This document shows, piece by piece, positions 10,083-20,476 of a stretch of DNA of 64,000 nt; the stretch's first letter is position 1, and the number at the start of each line of letters is the position of its first letter. The notes beneath the pieces are model-generated. The model was given only the letters and a program-made list of their open reading frames with translations, did not search any database and had not been told where the DNA came from. The position numbers and the translations under genes were made by a program. The stretch is from Raffaelea ambrosiae (Eukaryota > Ascomycota > Sordariomycetes > Ophiostomatales > Ophiostomataceae): assembly GCA_002778195.1 (NCBI GenBank), contig PCDI01000010.1, positions 124,001 through 188,000 of the forward strand. The letters are read 5' to 3'.

Positions 10083-11906
10083 TTATATGTAGTCTTGTCC
10101 CCGGGCTTTCCGCGCCGCGGCGGAGCTCCGGTACATGCCCTTCTTCGCCGTCCGGCCGCCCATGCGCACCAGCCCCGACAGGTGCTGCACGCCGGCCAGC
10201 ACGCCGTCCACCACGGTCACGCCGTCGCCGGCGGCGGCCTCCACCGCGCGCTTCAGCGGCAGCATCCCCGCGCAGCCGAGGGTCAGCACCTCGGCGCCGG
10301 CGGCGACCAGCGACTCGGCGGCGGCGCACACCTTGGCGTCGACGGCGCGCTGGGCGGCGGGGGTGTCGGCGTGCAGGTCCAGCACGCCCAGCTTGCAGCT
10401 GGCGACGCCGGCGCACAGGCCGGCCAGGCCCATGTGGCGGATGGTGTCCTCGTGGTTGACCTTGGAGCGGTCGCTGGTGGCGACGAGGCCGAAGCGGCCG
10501 CCGAGGGTGCGGGCGGCGGACAGCGAGGCCTCCATGATGCCGACGACGGGCTGGCCGGGCAGCTCTTCGCGCAGCATCTTGATGAGGGCGTGGTCGGAGT
10601 AGCAGGCGACGAGGACGGCGTCGTGGGTGGCGGCCAGGGGCAGGACGGCGCGGACGGCGGCGGCGGCCGACAGGACGTTGTCGAAGCTGCTCTCGATGGC
10701 CAGGGGCGCCGGCCGCGGCGCGGTGAAGCCGGTGAGCTCGACGTCGGGCGGCAGCTGGGGGGTGGCCAGGGCGACGCAGTCGGCGGTCATGGACGCGGTG
10801 TTGTTGGGGTTGACCAGCAGGATGCGGATTTTCTCCCTCGGGGGGACGATCGTCTCGTCTGAGGGCTGTCCCAAGAAAGGCGGCTCGACGACGCCGGTCT
10901 GGGCGGTGAGGCGGCCGTAGTGCTCGACGCGGCGGTGGCGGGCAAAGTCAAAGGTGCGGGTCTTGCCGGGGCGGCACTGGGCGAGGTCGATGTCGGCGAC
11001 GACGACCTCGTCGTCCTCGGTGGTGGCCTCGGCCAGGATCTGGCCCTCGGGCCCCGTGATGCAGCTGCCGCCGATGAGGTCGTACCGGCCGTCGTCGAGC
11101 CCGGCGCGCGCGCTGCTGACGCCGAAGCACGCGTTGGTGTAGCTGTGCGCCTGCATGACGAGGCGGTGCTGGAAGAGCGCCTGCTGCTTGGCCAGCGCCT
11201 TGGCCTCGGCCTGGTCGTCGGCCTTGTCCTCGGCGGTGCCGTCGGTGCCGTACAGGTGCGGCGCATAGCCGGGCGTGTTGTAGCCGACGAGCACGACCTC
11301 GACGCCCTGCAGGCCGTACGCGCGCCACGACTCGGCCCAGCGGCGGTCGTTGCAGATCATCATGCCAAAGATGGGGTCGCCGTGGGCCTGGGCCTCGGCG
11401 GCGTCCACCAGGCCGGGCACGCGGAACGCCCGGAAGCCGAGGTTGCCCGGCTTGAAGTAGCGCTTCTCGAGCTGGTTGAGCGCGCGCGGGTCGTCGAACG
11501 GCTCGACGTCGCCGGGCAGGTGGATCTTGCGGTACTTGCTGAGGACGGCGCCCGACTGGCCGTCGTAGAAGACGCAGGCGTTGAACGCCTCGCCGTCGTC
11601 CGTCTTCTCGGCAAAGCCGACGGCGATGTGCACGCCGTGGTGGCGGGCGCGGTCAAAGAGGGCGCGCGTCTGCGGCTGCGTGACGACGTCGCCGTGCTCA
11701 AAGAACCCGTCCAGCTCGGCGGCGTCGGTGATGAGGTGCCGCGGGAAGAACGTGCCAAAGGCGGTCTCGGGGAACAGGACCACCTGGGCGCCCTTGTCGA
11801 CGGCCTCGTCCAGCAGCCGGAGCATGCGCCCGACGGTCTTGTCGCGCGGGTCGTCGTAGTGGGTGGCGCCCATCTGGGCGGCGGCGATGCGGAACATCCG
11901 GGCCAT
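10083..11906 (-). CDS. Fused N-carbamoyl-D-amino-acid hydrolase / hydantoin (Asp-Glu) racemase
   Basis: One intronless frame, 607 residues from ATG 11906; the frame stays open further upstream but loses coding character. Residues 1 to about 325 are a nitrilase-superfamily domain with the Glu-Lys-Cys triad: E47 in FPETAFG, K127 in YRKIHLPG and C185 in MMICNDRRW. CNDRRW followed by LVGYNTP is characteristic of N-carbamoyl-D-amino-acid amidohydrolases, which cut carbamoyl-amino acids to amino acid, CO2 and ammonia. After a linker, about 365-590 is an Asp/Glu/hydantoin racemase fold (ILLVNPNNTASM) with the two catalytic cysteines, C435 in VACYSDH and C545 in LGCAGM. Bacteria usually encode these as separate hydantoin-utilisation enzymes. 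No hydantoinase is visible in this window. Substrate is unknown. Confidence 0.85.
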   Translation of the reverse strand: MARMFRIAAAQMGATHYDDPRDKTVGRMLRLLDEAVDKGAQVVLFPETAFGTFFPRHLITDAAELDGFFEHGDVVTQPQTRALFDRARHHGVHIAVGFAEKTDDGEAFNACVFYDGQSGAVLSKYRKIHLPGDVEPFDDPRALNQLEKRYFKPGNLGFRAFRVPGLVDAAEAQAHGDPIFGMMICNDRRWAESWRAYGLQGVEVVLVGYNTPGYAPHLYGTDGTAEDKADDQAEAKALAKQQALFQHRLVMQAHSYTNACFGVSSARAGLDDGRYDLIGGSCITGPEGQILAEATTEDDEVVVADIDLAQCRPGKTRTFDFARHRRVEHYGRLTAQTGVVEPPFLGQPSDETIVPPREKIRILLVNPNNTASMTADCVALATPQLPPDVELTGFTAPRPAPLAIESSFDNVLSAAAAVRAVLPLAATHDAVLVACYSDHALIKMLREELPGQPVVGIMEASLSAARTLGGRFGLVATSDRSKVNHEDTIRHMGLAGLCAGVASCKLGVLDLHADTPAAQRAVDAKVCAAAESLVAAGAEVLTLGCAGMLPLKRAVEAAAGDGVTVVDGVLAGVQHLSGLVRMGGRTAKKGMYRSSAAARKARGQDYI

Positions 11907-12889
11907 GGCGTGCGCGTGTTGTGGTGGCGGCACGAGACAAGAGGCGAGAGGCGAGAGACAACGAGAACGAACCGCTGGTCGATGGACTGGCTGCCAAAGG
12001 CACTTGCTTCCGGGGTGAGGGGTCGCTGTCGCAATGAAGCACAAAGTCGATGACCCAAAATAGTACAAATGGCAATGGTGGCCTCTTGATCCAATACAGA
12101 ACGAAGACCACAGTGTGATCGCGACATGTGGGTGCGAAGCCCGTCTTAAGATGTCGTGGAAAGCGGCCAAGCCATCGGCCAACTCCGTGCCGCGATTGGT
12201 CTGGTGTTATCGGGCGGCGGGCGCGACGGCCAGGATGCAGACAGCCGAATTGCTGGATTGGGGCCCAGTTTGTCATAGAAACGGTCCCAGCCAGGCCAGC
12301 CGGAGTATATACAGACGCTTCCAAGAGCCATGCCTTTGTCGGTTTCCCGGTTGCCGGCTTCAGTGGACTTCGTAGCGGGACGCTTTCGCTTGCATACTTC
12401 TTGCCGCCGGCCACGGAGAGAGGAAGGCTGGTTGACAACGAAAACTCGTTGAACCCCCCAGCTGACAACTCCGAAGCCATCTACGATAAGGACGACCACG
12501 CCGAGCCGAGGAACTTGGGGGTCCGATTTGGCGTAGATTCTCATCTTGCCAGCCTTCTCGAGCCTTGGCGGTCTTCTGGCATGCGAAGGGCGTGGTCGAC
12601 ATGGCTGACACGGGCCAATGAGAGGCCGCGATTGCAAGTCGGTGCGAATGCGCGAGTTTCCCCCCATGCGATGTCCGCCCCTTTGTTCACGAGGTCGTCG
12701 CTCTCGATTCAGGGGCGGTAATCATAGTACCACACACCCCGCGCACGTACACCGCACAGCAGATCGGCTGGCTTACGGGCCCGAGGTAGCTGGATGCCCA
12801 CTATCCTTCTCCCTGGCCACACGAACCACCGCTATACCCCCCCCCGTGAACACACGGCGGACACGAACACACAGCAAGATCCATCGATC
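11907..12889. promoter_or_regulatory. Divergent promoter region between the hydrolase-racemase and an MFS gene
   Basis: Upstream of both divergent genes. Contains GTATATAC near 12304. Open frames on either strand lack family features. Confidence 0.4.
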
Positions 12890-14712
12890 ATGGCCGGCAC
12901 CAAGAAAGCGGCCGAGCCCAAGCTCGCGCCTGTCGAAGAGGCTCCCGCGGCAGCAGAGGCGCGTCCAGGCACCCCCCGGACGGCATCCAACGAGGCCGCC
13001 CCGGAGGCCGCCCCGGAGGCCACCCCGGAGGCTTTCGAGATGGACGAGCCGCAAAAGGCCCGTTCCAAGATGCGCATCTACGCGATTCTGACAGCGTTAT
13101 ATGTGCGGTGTCCTGTCTCTGCGAAGAGTGTACTTGTCTCGTCATGCTAATACCCCCCCCCCCCCCCCCCCTTCAGCTCGCCCTGTCCATTGCCGCCCTC
13201 GACCAGACCATCGTGGCCACCGCCATCCCGACCATCACGTCGTCGCTGCACTCCGCCGCGGGCTACGTGTGGATCGGCGGCGCATACTTGCTGGCCAATG
13301 CCGCGGCCGGCCCCGTGTGGACGCGTCTGAGCGACATCTGGGGCCGCAAGCCGATCCTGCTGGCCACCATTGCGCTCTTTGCCGGCGCCAGCATCCTGGC
13401 CGCGCTGGCCGCCAACATGCCCATGCTGATCGCCGGCCGCGCGCTGCAGGGCGTCGCCGCGGGCGGGCTGATGCCCCTGGTGACCGTCACCATGGCGGAC
13501 CTGTTCAGCGTGCGCACGCGCGCGCTCTACCTGAGCCTGCTGGGCCTGGTGTGGGCCGTGGCCGGCGCGGCGGGCCCGCTGGTGGGCGGCGCGCTGACGC
13601 AGCGGGCCATCTGGCGCTGGTGCTTCTGGCTGAACCTGCCGGTGTGCGGCGTCGCGGGGGCGCTGGTGTGGCTGTGCCTGGACGTGCACCGCCCGCGCAC
13701 GCCGCTGGCCGCGGGCCTGCGCGCGCTGGACTGGTGGGGCACGGCGTCGATCCTGGGCGTGGCGCTGCTGCTGCTGCTGGGCCTCGACCTGGGCGGCGCC
13801 GCGCTGCCGTGGCGCAGCCCCGCGGTCATCGGCATGGTCGTCGCCGGCGGCCTGCTGGTGGCCGTCTTCTGGTACGGCGAGCGGCGCCGCGCGCGCTTCC
13901 CGCTGGTGTCGCCGGCGGTGTTCCGCCGGCGGTCCAACGTGGCCCTCGTCGTGCTCGGCTTCGCCCACAGCATGGCCGCCATCGGCGCCGAGTTCTACCT
14001 GCCGCTCTACTTCCAGAGCAGCCGCGGCGCCGGCCCGCTGCGCAGCGGCGTCCTCGTCGTCCCGCTGATGGCCGTCGAGGCCGCCGTCGACGTCGCCACC
14101 GGCGTCGTCGTCCACCGCACCGGCCGCTACCGCGAGGTGCTCTGGTTCGGCGCCGCCACCATGACCCTGGGCCTGGGCTTGTTTTTGCGCCTCGGCCCGG
14201 ACACCGGCCTGGGCGCCGTCGTCGCCGCCGAGGTCGTCGCCGCCCTCGGCATCGCCACCCTCTTCCAGGCGCCCACCGTGGCCATCCACAACACCGTCCC
14301 GCCGGCCGAGACCGCCGCCGCCACCGCCACCATCTCGCTCCTGCGCAACCTCGCCACGTCGCTGTCCCTCGTGCTCGGCGGCGTCGTCTTCCAGAACAGC
14401 ATGAACGCCCGCCAGGGCCAGCTCGCCCGCGCGGGGCTGAGCGCCGACGTGCGCGCCGCCCTGACCGGCCAGCACGCGGCCGCCAACGTGGACCTGATCC
14501 GCCAGATCGCGGATCCCGTGCAGCAGCGCGTCGTCCGCGGCGTCTATGCCGCCAGCATCCGCAACATCTTCCTCCTGCTCACGTGCGTGTCCTCGGCGAC
14601 CATCGTGGCCAGCCTGTTCATCCAGCAGAAGACGCTCCAAACGGAGCACAGCGAGACGAAGACGGGCGTGGCCCACCTGCGGGAGCGGGGAGCGCACGAG
14701 GAGGAGGAGTGA
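12890..14712 (+). CDS. MFS drug:H+ antiporter, 14-TM type
   Basis: Two exons, 12890-13102 and 13177-14712, give 582 residues. The 74 nt intron has a TGCTAAT branch point followed by an unbroken C run before CTTCAG. The first 60 residues are a hydrophilic Ala/Pro/Glu-rich cytosolic tail. Membrane segments follow, with ALDQTIVATAIPTI in TM1, the loop 2-3 motif LSDIWGRKP and motif C AAGPLVGG followed by WRWCFWLNLPVCG, the pattern of the DHA2-like efflux family. The protein should sit in the plasma or vacuolar membrane and export a small molecule by proton antiport. It lies 3.8 kb from the prenyltransferase and could be the exporter of the nearby cluster, but no sequence evidence links it to a substrate. 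Confidence 0.85.
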
Positions 14713-14849
14713 TGGGTGAGAGCGATGCTGTTCTCGTAGCACGACAGTACAATGGGTCCGGATGGGGCGATCGGGGGGGCATCGAACTTGGAACGTGCAA
14801 GACAGCTACAAGACAAGGACAACGTCCGAACAGTGACAAACAGTGACAC

Positions 14850-14921
14850 AGTGACAACATAAGAGTGACAAACAGTGACAACATAAGAGTGACAAACAGT
14901 GACAACATAAGACTGACAACA
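14850..14921 (+). repeat. 24-bp minisatellite, three copies
   Basis: Three tandem copies of a 24-bp unit beginning AGTGACAACATAAG, the third with two changes, flanked on both sides by shorter AGTGACA-type pieces. It fills the 245 bp spacer between the convergent MFS and SDR stops. Confidence 0.85.
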
Positions 14922-14957
14922 CAGCGACAACACTGACAACGTGGCTACCGAGGCTCC

Positions 14958-15835
14958 CTACGTAAAGATGATCCCCCCGTCCACCACAATGCCCTGCCCC
15001 GTCACAAACTCGGCGTCCGGCCCGCACAGGAAGCCGCCCACCACCTTGGCCACGTCGTCCGGCACGCTGGCCCGCCCCATGGCCGTCAGGTCCGTGACGT
15101 ACTTGCGCATCGACTCGCCCTTGCCCCGGCCCGCCGCCTGGCCCAGCGCGCTATCAATCTTGTCCCACATGGCCGTGCCCACAATCCCCGGCGCGTAGTG
15201 GTTGACGCTGATCTGGTGCGGCGCCAGCTCCATCGCAAACACCTGCGTCATCGTCCGCACCGCCCCCTTGGACGCGCTGTAGTGCGACAGCATCGGGAAC
15301 GGCTTGTACGCCACAATCGACGACGCCCCCAGGATCTTGTAGCCCGTGCTCGCCGCCGGCACCGGCCCCTGCGCAATCATCTGCTTGGCCGCCTCCGCGT
15401 AGCAGTTCCACACCCCCGTGAAGTTGACCGCCACCGTGTGCGCCACCTCCTCCTCCGTCGCGTCCAGCGCCGCCGAGATGTGCGCCACGCCCGCGTTGGC
15501 CACCATCACCGTCAGCGGGCCCAGCTGCCGCACCGACTCCGCCACCAGCCGCTGCACCTCGCTGCGCCGGCTGACGTCGGCCACCACGCCGGCCGCCGTG
15601 CCCGCGCCGTGCGTGGCGTTGAGCTCGGCCACCAGCTGCGCGATGCCGGGCTCGTTGGCCGCCACGTCGTTGATGGTGACGGCGTAGTTCTCCGCCGCCA
15701 GGCGACGGGCAATGGCTTCGCCGCTGCAGCAAAAAAGTCAGTATGCACAGACCGCTCCTTTTGGTCTCCTCTCTCGGGATGCACGCACATGCCACGGCTG
15801 GAGCCGGTCACGATGGCGGTTCGCTTGTACGCCAT
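14958..15835 (-). CDS. Short-chain dehydrogenase/reductase, acetoin (diacetyl) reductase-like
   Basis: Exons 15835-15789 and 15723-14958 (65 nt intron) give 270 residues. The Rossmann motif TGSSRGIGEAIARR spans the splice site, which confirms the junction. NAGVAH follows, then the catalytic YSASK and the C-terminal DAEFVTGQGIVVDGG. The segment YAPGIVGTAMWDKID is typical of butanediol dehydrogenase/diacetyl reductase relatives, so the enzyme likely reduces a small hydroxy-ketone or diketone with NAD(P)H. Family assignment is strong; the substrate is a guess, since SDRs also act as tailoring enzymes in metabolite clusters. Convergent with the MFS gene. Confidence 0.85.
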
Positions 15836-16595
15836 GGTGTCGCAAAGGAGGGCACGCTTTCCAAAGAGGTCCAATGGTTTGATGCACGGTACGTGGTCTA
15901 GAAAAGAGGCGATACTAGACAGTCGAGTTGGCATGGCACCCAGAACAAACCAGAACGAGACAAAACGGGAGACGCCCTCCCCTTTTCTATTTAACTACCT
16001 CTGCACCTCCAACCCCTTCCCCCAGTCTTCGGGGGTTCGGTATGATGTACATGCTTTCCCACAGCTGCCGTCTACGCGGGGAAACATGTCTTGGGAAGGG
16101 AGGAGGGATGCACCCTTTCCTTGTGCGGAGCCGCGACGCGTGAGGGGCGCCATCTTGGAGAAGACGCACCATCTCCAAGGAGACATGTGCATGACGTCTT
16201 GGTACAAAGACGGACGAACGGACCAAGCGAATGTGTCCCAGTTCCCCCTCTTTCGTGTGCTGTTTCTCGTTTCTTGTCTGTGGTCCCCTCCTGTTCCACC
16301 CAGCCATGGAGGTCTTGTTGCGTGCCCATCAAGGGACGACCCTACTCTAAGCGGAGGGGGGGGGAGGGAGCGGGGGAATGATGCAGAATGATGGCCAACG
16401 CGGGAGTCGAGAAGGCGCGTCATTGCAGCGCCGTGCTATGCCCGAGAGTCCGTTTCCCTGACAAAAGTCGAAAAACAAAGATCACGCGCATGGTCACGGG
16501 AGAGTTGATCGGCAGCCACGGCCAGTTTGGTCGGTCGCGGAAGAAAGATCAATTCTGTAGTCGGGTCCTATCGAACTTGCGAAACGAGACCTCGT
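15836..16595. other. Spacer
   Basis: Upstream of the SDR gene and downstream of the small Cys-rich protein gene. No supported gene. Confidence 0.45.
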
Positions 16596-17099
16596 TTACT
16601 TGTTTTTACCTTGGCCTTGGCCCTCCTTATCCTTCCTCCTCCGCCTCGAAGGCCGGCTGGGCTCGCCGGCCTGGGCTCGAGATGCCCGGCGTTCTTCCCG
16701 TTTGAAGCGAAGGTATCCTGCATAGTACAGAGGCGGCTCGATGTTCGGAGGCGGGTCGTAGCTCTGCTGCAGGACCCATTCATTGTGGGCACGGGCTTGC
16801 CGGATGGTTGCGTCCGCCTGCGCATCCATGGCCGGACCGAATGCATCCTTGCGTCGGTTCCAGTCCCGCAGGTGGGCTTCCATGTTGCCTACGAATGTGT
16901 TGGGCGAGCTTGTTGGGCCGGCGGCGAACGAGCGGCAGTGCACGCAGTGGACGACGTCCGACACGGGCATGCGAGCTGCCGGGCAGGTTCGCCCCGGTGC
17001 AGTCTGGCCCGCGGCGCAGTATTCTATGTAAGCAAGTCTGCGAACGGTGCCGATGCTGCACGTGGCGCACGGAGCATCGTAGTAGTGGTGGGTGCACAT
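16596..17099 (-). CDS. Small hypothetical protein with Cys-rich N-terminus
   Basis: 167 residues, no intron needed. It begins MCTHHYYDAPCATC and has further cysteines in YCAAG, GRTCPAA and HCVHC, suggesting a metal-binding or disulfide-rich N-terminal third. The middle is helical and charged, and the C-terminal 30 residues are Arg/Lys-rich. Similar short proteins starting MCT(H/Y) with spaced cysteines are common in Pezizomycotina and have no known role. No signal peptide or membrane segment. A TATTTATA on the plus strand near 17224, about 125 nt upstream, could serve as TATA element. Confidence 0.55.
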   Translation of the reverse strand: MCTHHYYDAPCATCSIGTVRRLAYIEYCAAGQTAPGRTCPAARMPVSDVVHCVHCRSFAAGPTSSPNTFVGNMEAHLRDWNRRKDAFGPAMDAQADATIRQARAHNEWVLQQSYDPPPNIEPPLYYAGYLRFKREERRASRAQAGEPSRPSRRRRKDKEGQGQGKNK

Positions 17100-18203
17100 G
17101 GCTCATGCTGTTCCCGGGTGTGTTGGATCCAAGTGGGAAGCCTGCTGTCTGTCGTGAGAAGACCTGTATGAAGAACGAAGCCCAGCAGAAAATCAAAACG
17201 AACTCGGGCATGAAGACGAAGACGTATTTATAGTCAGGAGGGGGTGCACCGTGAACAAGGCTATGAATACATTGTAGGAGGAGTGATTCACCGCAAGATG
17301 AACAGCTTTCCGTGCAGAGCCGATGTTTTTTATTTGATTTCCAATTCGACAAGTGATGCATGAAAGTGACTTTCCCCTCCGGTGACACCTCAAAATGGGG
17401 ATGGCGTTCCCGTTGTTCTTGCCACAAGCCCTTTGTCATTTTCGTCGTGGTGGTTCTGCTTTCTGCAGGTCGTGAAAGAAAGAAACACCCACTCGCGAGG
17501 AGCAGCAGGCAAACATACGGCCAGTCCAAACTAGACGAAGGAAAGCGGACGTTGCTTCTCAAAGGGGAAGACAAACGAAATTCGCAAGCTCAGGCACAAA
17601 GGGTGTAGGTATAGGATGCCAAGGTTGACTACATAACCACGCCAAACAGGTAAGAGGCTAAGAAAGCCTGGATTCTTATAATCAACCTTTACAAACTGAA
17701 CTCTAAAATCAATAAGAAGAAAATACACGAGACAGAATACCCGAATAGAAGGGCTGCAGCCAACCTGTGCTTGTGAAATCCGTTTGTCCACATCCAATCC
17801 CGTTGGCATGTCCCGCTTGCGTGTCAAATCCGTCTAGGACCTCAGCCTTGCCCTACCTGATTGGTGCAGCCCACCCAGACAACAAGACGACAGCGCCGTT
17901 TGTTTGTGCTCGCGTTTCCCGAATCGGACACTCTGCTTACACGTCTGCCTTGACTTGGCTGGGCCGTGGATCCGCACTCCGGAACCCCGTACAAACAGGG
18001 GAACGAGCTGGCGATTGGTCATGCAAAGCTTCCTGGCTGGTATGTCCTGGGCGTGAACGTGTGATTTGTCAGTCGATGCTCCTTGTTTGTGTGACGGGCA
18101 TGCAGCACGGAGAGGTGCATCGTGTATATAGGTCTGCTGCTTTCGCGGTCTGTCAGTGTCCGTCGTTGTTCCCTCGCCAAACAAGAAGCAAGCAAGTCGC
18201 AAC
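17100..18203. promoter_or_regulatory. Divergent spacer; TATA element near 18125
   Basis: Between the small Cys-rich gene (minus) and the second MFS gene (plus). TATATA at 18125-18130 is about 75 nt before the MFS ATG. No gene seen inside. Confidence 0.4.
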
Positions 18204-20141
18204 ATGTCTTCTGACGCATCCAGCACCCAGACGCCGCCGGCCTTGGTGACCGATCCCCGTCCAGACGTCGCCCATGCGGCGGACAGCGGCGAGTCGACCC
18301 ACGCGACAAGTCCCCCACCGACGCCCGGACTGGGCTCCCGGTTCTGGCTCATCTTCGTGGGCCTGTGGGTGGTCGGCTTCCAGGTGGCCCTCGAAAGCAC
18401 CATTGTGACAACAGCCATGCCCAGCATCGTCCGCGCGCTCCATGTCGGCGACAACTACGTCTGGGTCATCAATGCTGGGTTTTTGGCCACGTGAGTCGTG
18501 CATCTCTGTGCTGTCCCGGGCCCTGGCATCCCTCACTAACGCGCTTGTCCTTGTCATCCCTTCCCCCCGCCCCAGCACCGCGACCATCCCGCTGTACGGC
18601 CAATTGGCCGACCTCTTTGGCCGCCGCCACGTCATGCTCGCGGCCGCCGCCCTCTTCCTGCTCGGCGCCGGCCTCTGCGGCGGCGCCCGCTCGCCCGCCA
18701 TGCTGATCGCCGGCCGCGCCGTCATGGGCGCCGGCGGCGGCGGCATGACCATGCTCATCGACGTCATCGTGTCGGATCTGGTGCCGCTGCGCCAGCGCGG
18801 CCAGTTCATGGGCCTCACCTTTGTCGGCGTCAACCTCGGCACCGCGCTGGGGCCCTTTCTCGGGGGCCAGATTGCCGGCGCGCCGACGACGACGACGACC
18901 ACCACCACCACCACGTGGCGGTGGGTGTTTTGGCTGTGCTTGCCCATCACGGGCGTCGCGCTGGTCGTGCTGGCCGTGGGTCTGCGCGTGCCGTGGCAGC
19001 GGCGCGCGACGACCGTGCGGGCGGCGCTGGCGCGCGTGGACGTCGTGGGCCACGCGGTCCTCCTGGCCGCGACCGTGGCGGTCCTGTGGGGGCTGACGTA
19101 CGCCGACACGCGCTACGCCTGGGGCGACGCGCGCATTCTGGTGCCGCTGGTCCTGGGCCTGGCCGGCCTGGCGCTGTATCTGGCCGCGCAGGGGACGCCG
19201 CGGGTGTGTCCGCACCCCGCCATGCCCCTGCGGCTGTTCCGGCGACGGACGGCCGCCGCGGCGTACGTCCTCAGCTTCGTCTACATGATGCTGAGTCTGT
19301 GGCGTCTGTATTTTCTGCCCGTCTACTTCCAGGCCGTGCTGCAGTCCTCGTCGGCGCGCGCCGGCGTGCAGGTACGTACTCGCGCTGCGCCCACACCCGG
19401 TGCCGAATCCGTGCTCCCATCCGTGCTCCCATCCGTGCTCACGTCCGTGCTGACATCCGTGCTCACATCCAAACGCAGCTCCTGCCGTCCGTCCTCATGC
19501 TGCTGCCCAGCGTCGCCGTCAGTGGCGCCGTGGTCCAGCGGACGGGCCGCTTCTGGCCCGTCCACCTCGTCGGCTTTGGCCTCATGGTCGTCGGCCACGG
19601 CCTGCTGACCCTGCTCGGCCCGCACAGCGCCACGGCGGCATGGGTCGTCGTCCAGATCGTCGTCGCGTTCGGGTCGGGCCTGGTGATCACGGCGCTTCTC
19701 CCGGCCATCCAGGCCTGTCTCGACGACGCGGACACCGCGGCCGGCGTGGCGGCGTGGGGGTTCGTGCGGGCCTTGGGCGTCATCTGGGGCACCGCCATCC
19801 CCTCGGCCGTGTTCAATGCGCGCTTCGACCAGCTGGCGGGCCACATTGCCGACCCCGCGGCACGGGCGGCCTTTCTGGACGGCCACGCGTACGAGCGCGC
19901 CAGTGCCGCGGTGATCGGCGCCTACGAAAACGACACCAAGGCACAGATCATCGAGGTGTATGCCGGGGCGCTGCGGCGCATGTGGCAGATCGGCGTCGTC
20001 TTTGCCGGGCTGGCGTTCCTTCTTGTGTTTCTGGAGCGCAACCTGGTCTTGCGAAACGAGCGGGCGACGGAGTACGGGCTGCCGCAGGCGGAGAACAAGA
20101 GCGGCCACGAGCTGGAAGCGTGCCCGCAAAGCCATGCGTAG
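18204..20141 (+). CDS. MFS drug:H+ antiporter, 14-TM type (second copy)
   Basis: Three exons, 18204-18490, 18576-19371 and 19479-20141, give 581 residues. Features are a 45-residue hydrophilic N-terminus, ALESTIVTTAMPSI in TM1, motif A LADLFGRR, motif C GPFLGGQ and WRWVFWLCLPITG. A run of about ten threonines (ACN repeats at about 18888-18916) sits in a loop just before the WRW motif. Same family and almost the same length as the MFS at 12890, but the sequences are well diverged, so not a recent duplicate. The second intron is built of 12-bp repeats. Convergent with the lipase gene. Likely an exporter; substrate unknown. Confidence 0.85.
19407..19470 (+). repeat. 12-bp tandem repeat inside MFS intron 2
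   Basis: Five copies of ATCCGTGCTCMC-like units fill the middle of the 107 nt intron 19372-19478. The frame stays open through most of it, but the splice-joined product is the one that keeps the transporter fold. Confidence 0.8.
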
Positions 20142-20476
20142 GGCTGTTCACCATGCGGCGGAGAAAGGAAGGACAGGTTCCGAAACACGGTTGGGAAAGA
20201 AGATGGGGCCATGCAAAGACAGGGGAAAACTTGGGTGGGAAAGCAGAGGGCTGAATAGAATGTGTGTTTGCATTTGCTTATCATTACTGCAGTCATAGGT
20301 ACAGAGTCATGGGTACAGGGAAGCATCGCTCGGGGGCGGTAGAAAGTAAGCGTCATCAACCCATTCTCCCAAGTATACCAAAATAAAAAAACCCCGAAAT
20401 GCTTGCTTTTGCGTCATATTCCAAAAATGCATGTCCCACCCAAACCATCCTGTGCGCGCCCAGGAATCGGGACGGG

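Noticed and set aside
11907..12182. 92-codon N-terminal extension of the hydrolase-racemase
   Set aside because: Open but with no domain similarity; the nitrilase fold begins at MARMFRIAAAQMG, so the extension is probably 5' UTR.
12146..12667. 173-codon frame on the minus strand in the divergent promoter
   Set aside because: No family features, mixed composition, overlaps the region expected to hold promoters.
13101..14846. 581-codon frame overlapping the first MFS gene
   Set aside because: Arg/Pro/Ala-rich shadow in the wrong frame of a GC-rich gene.
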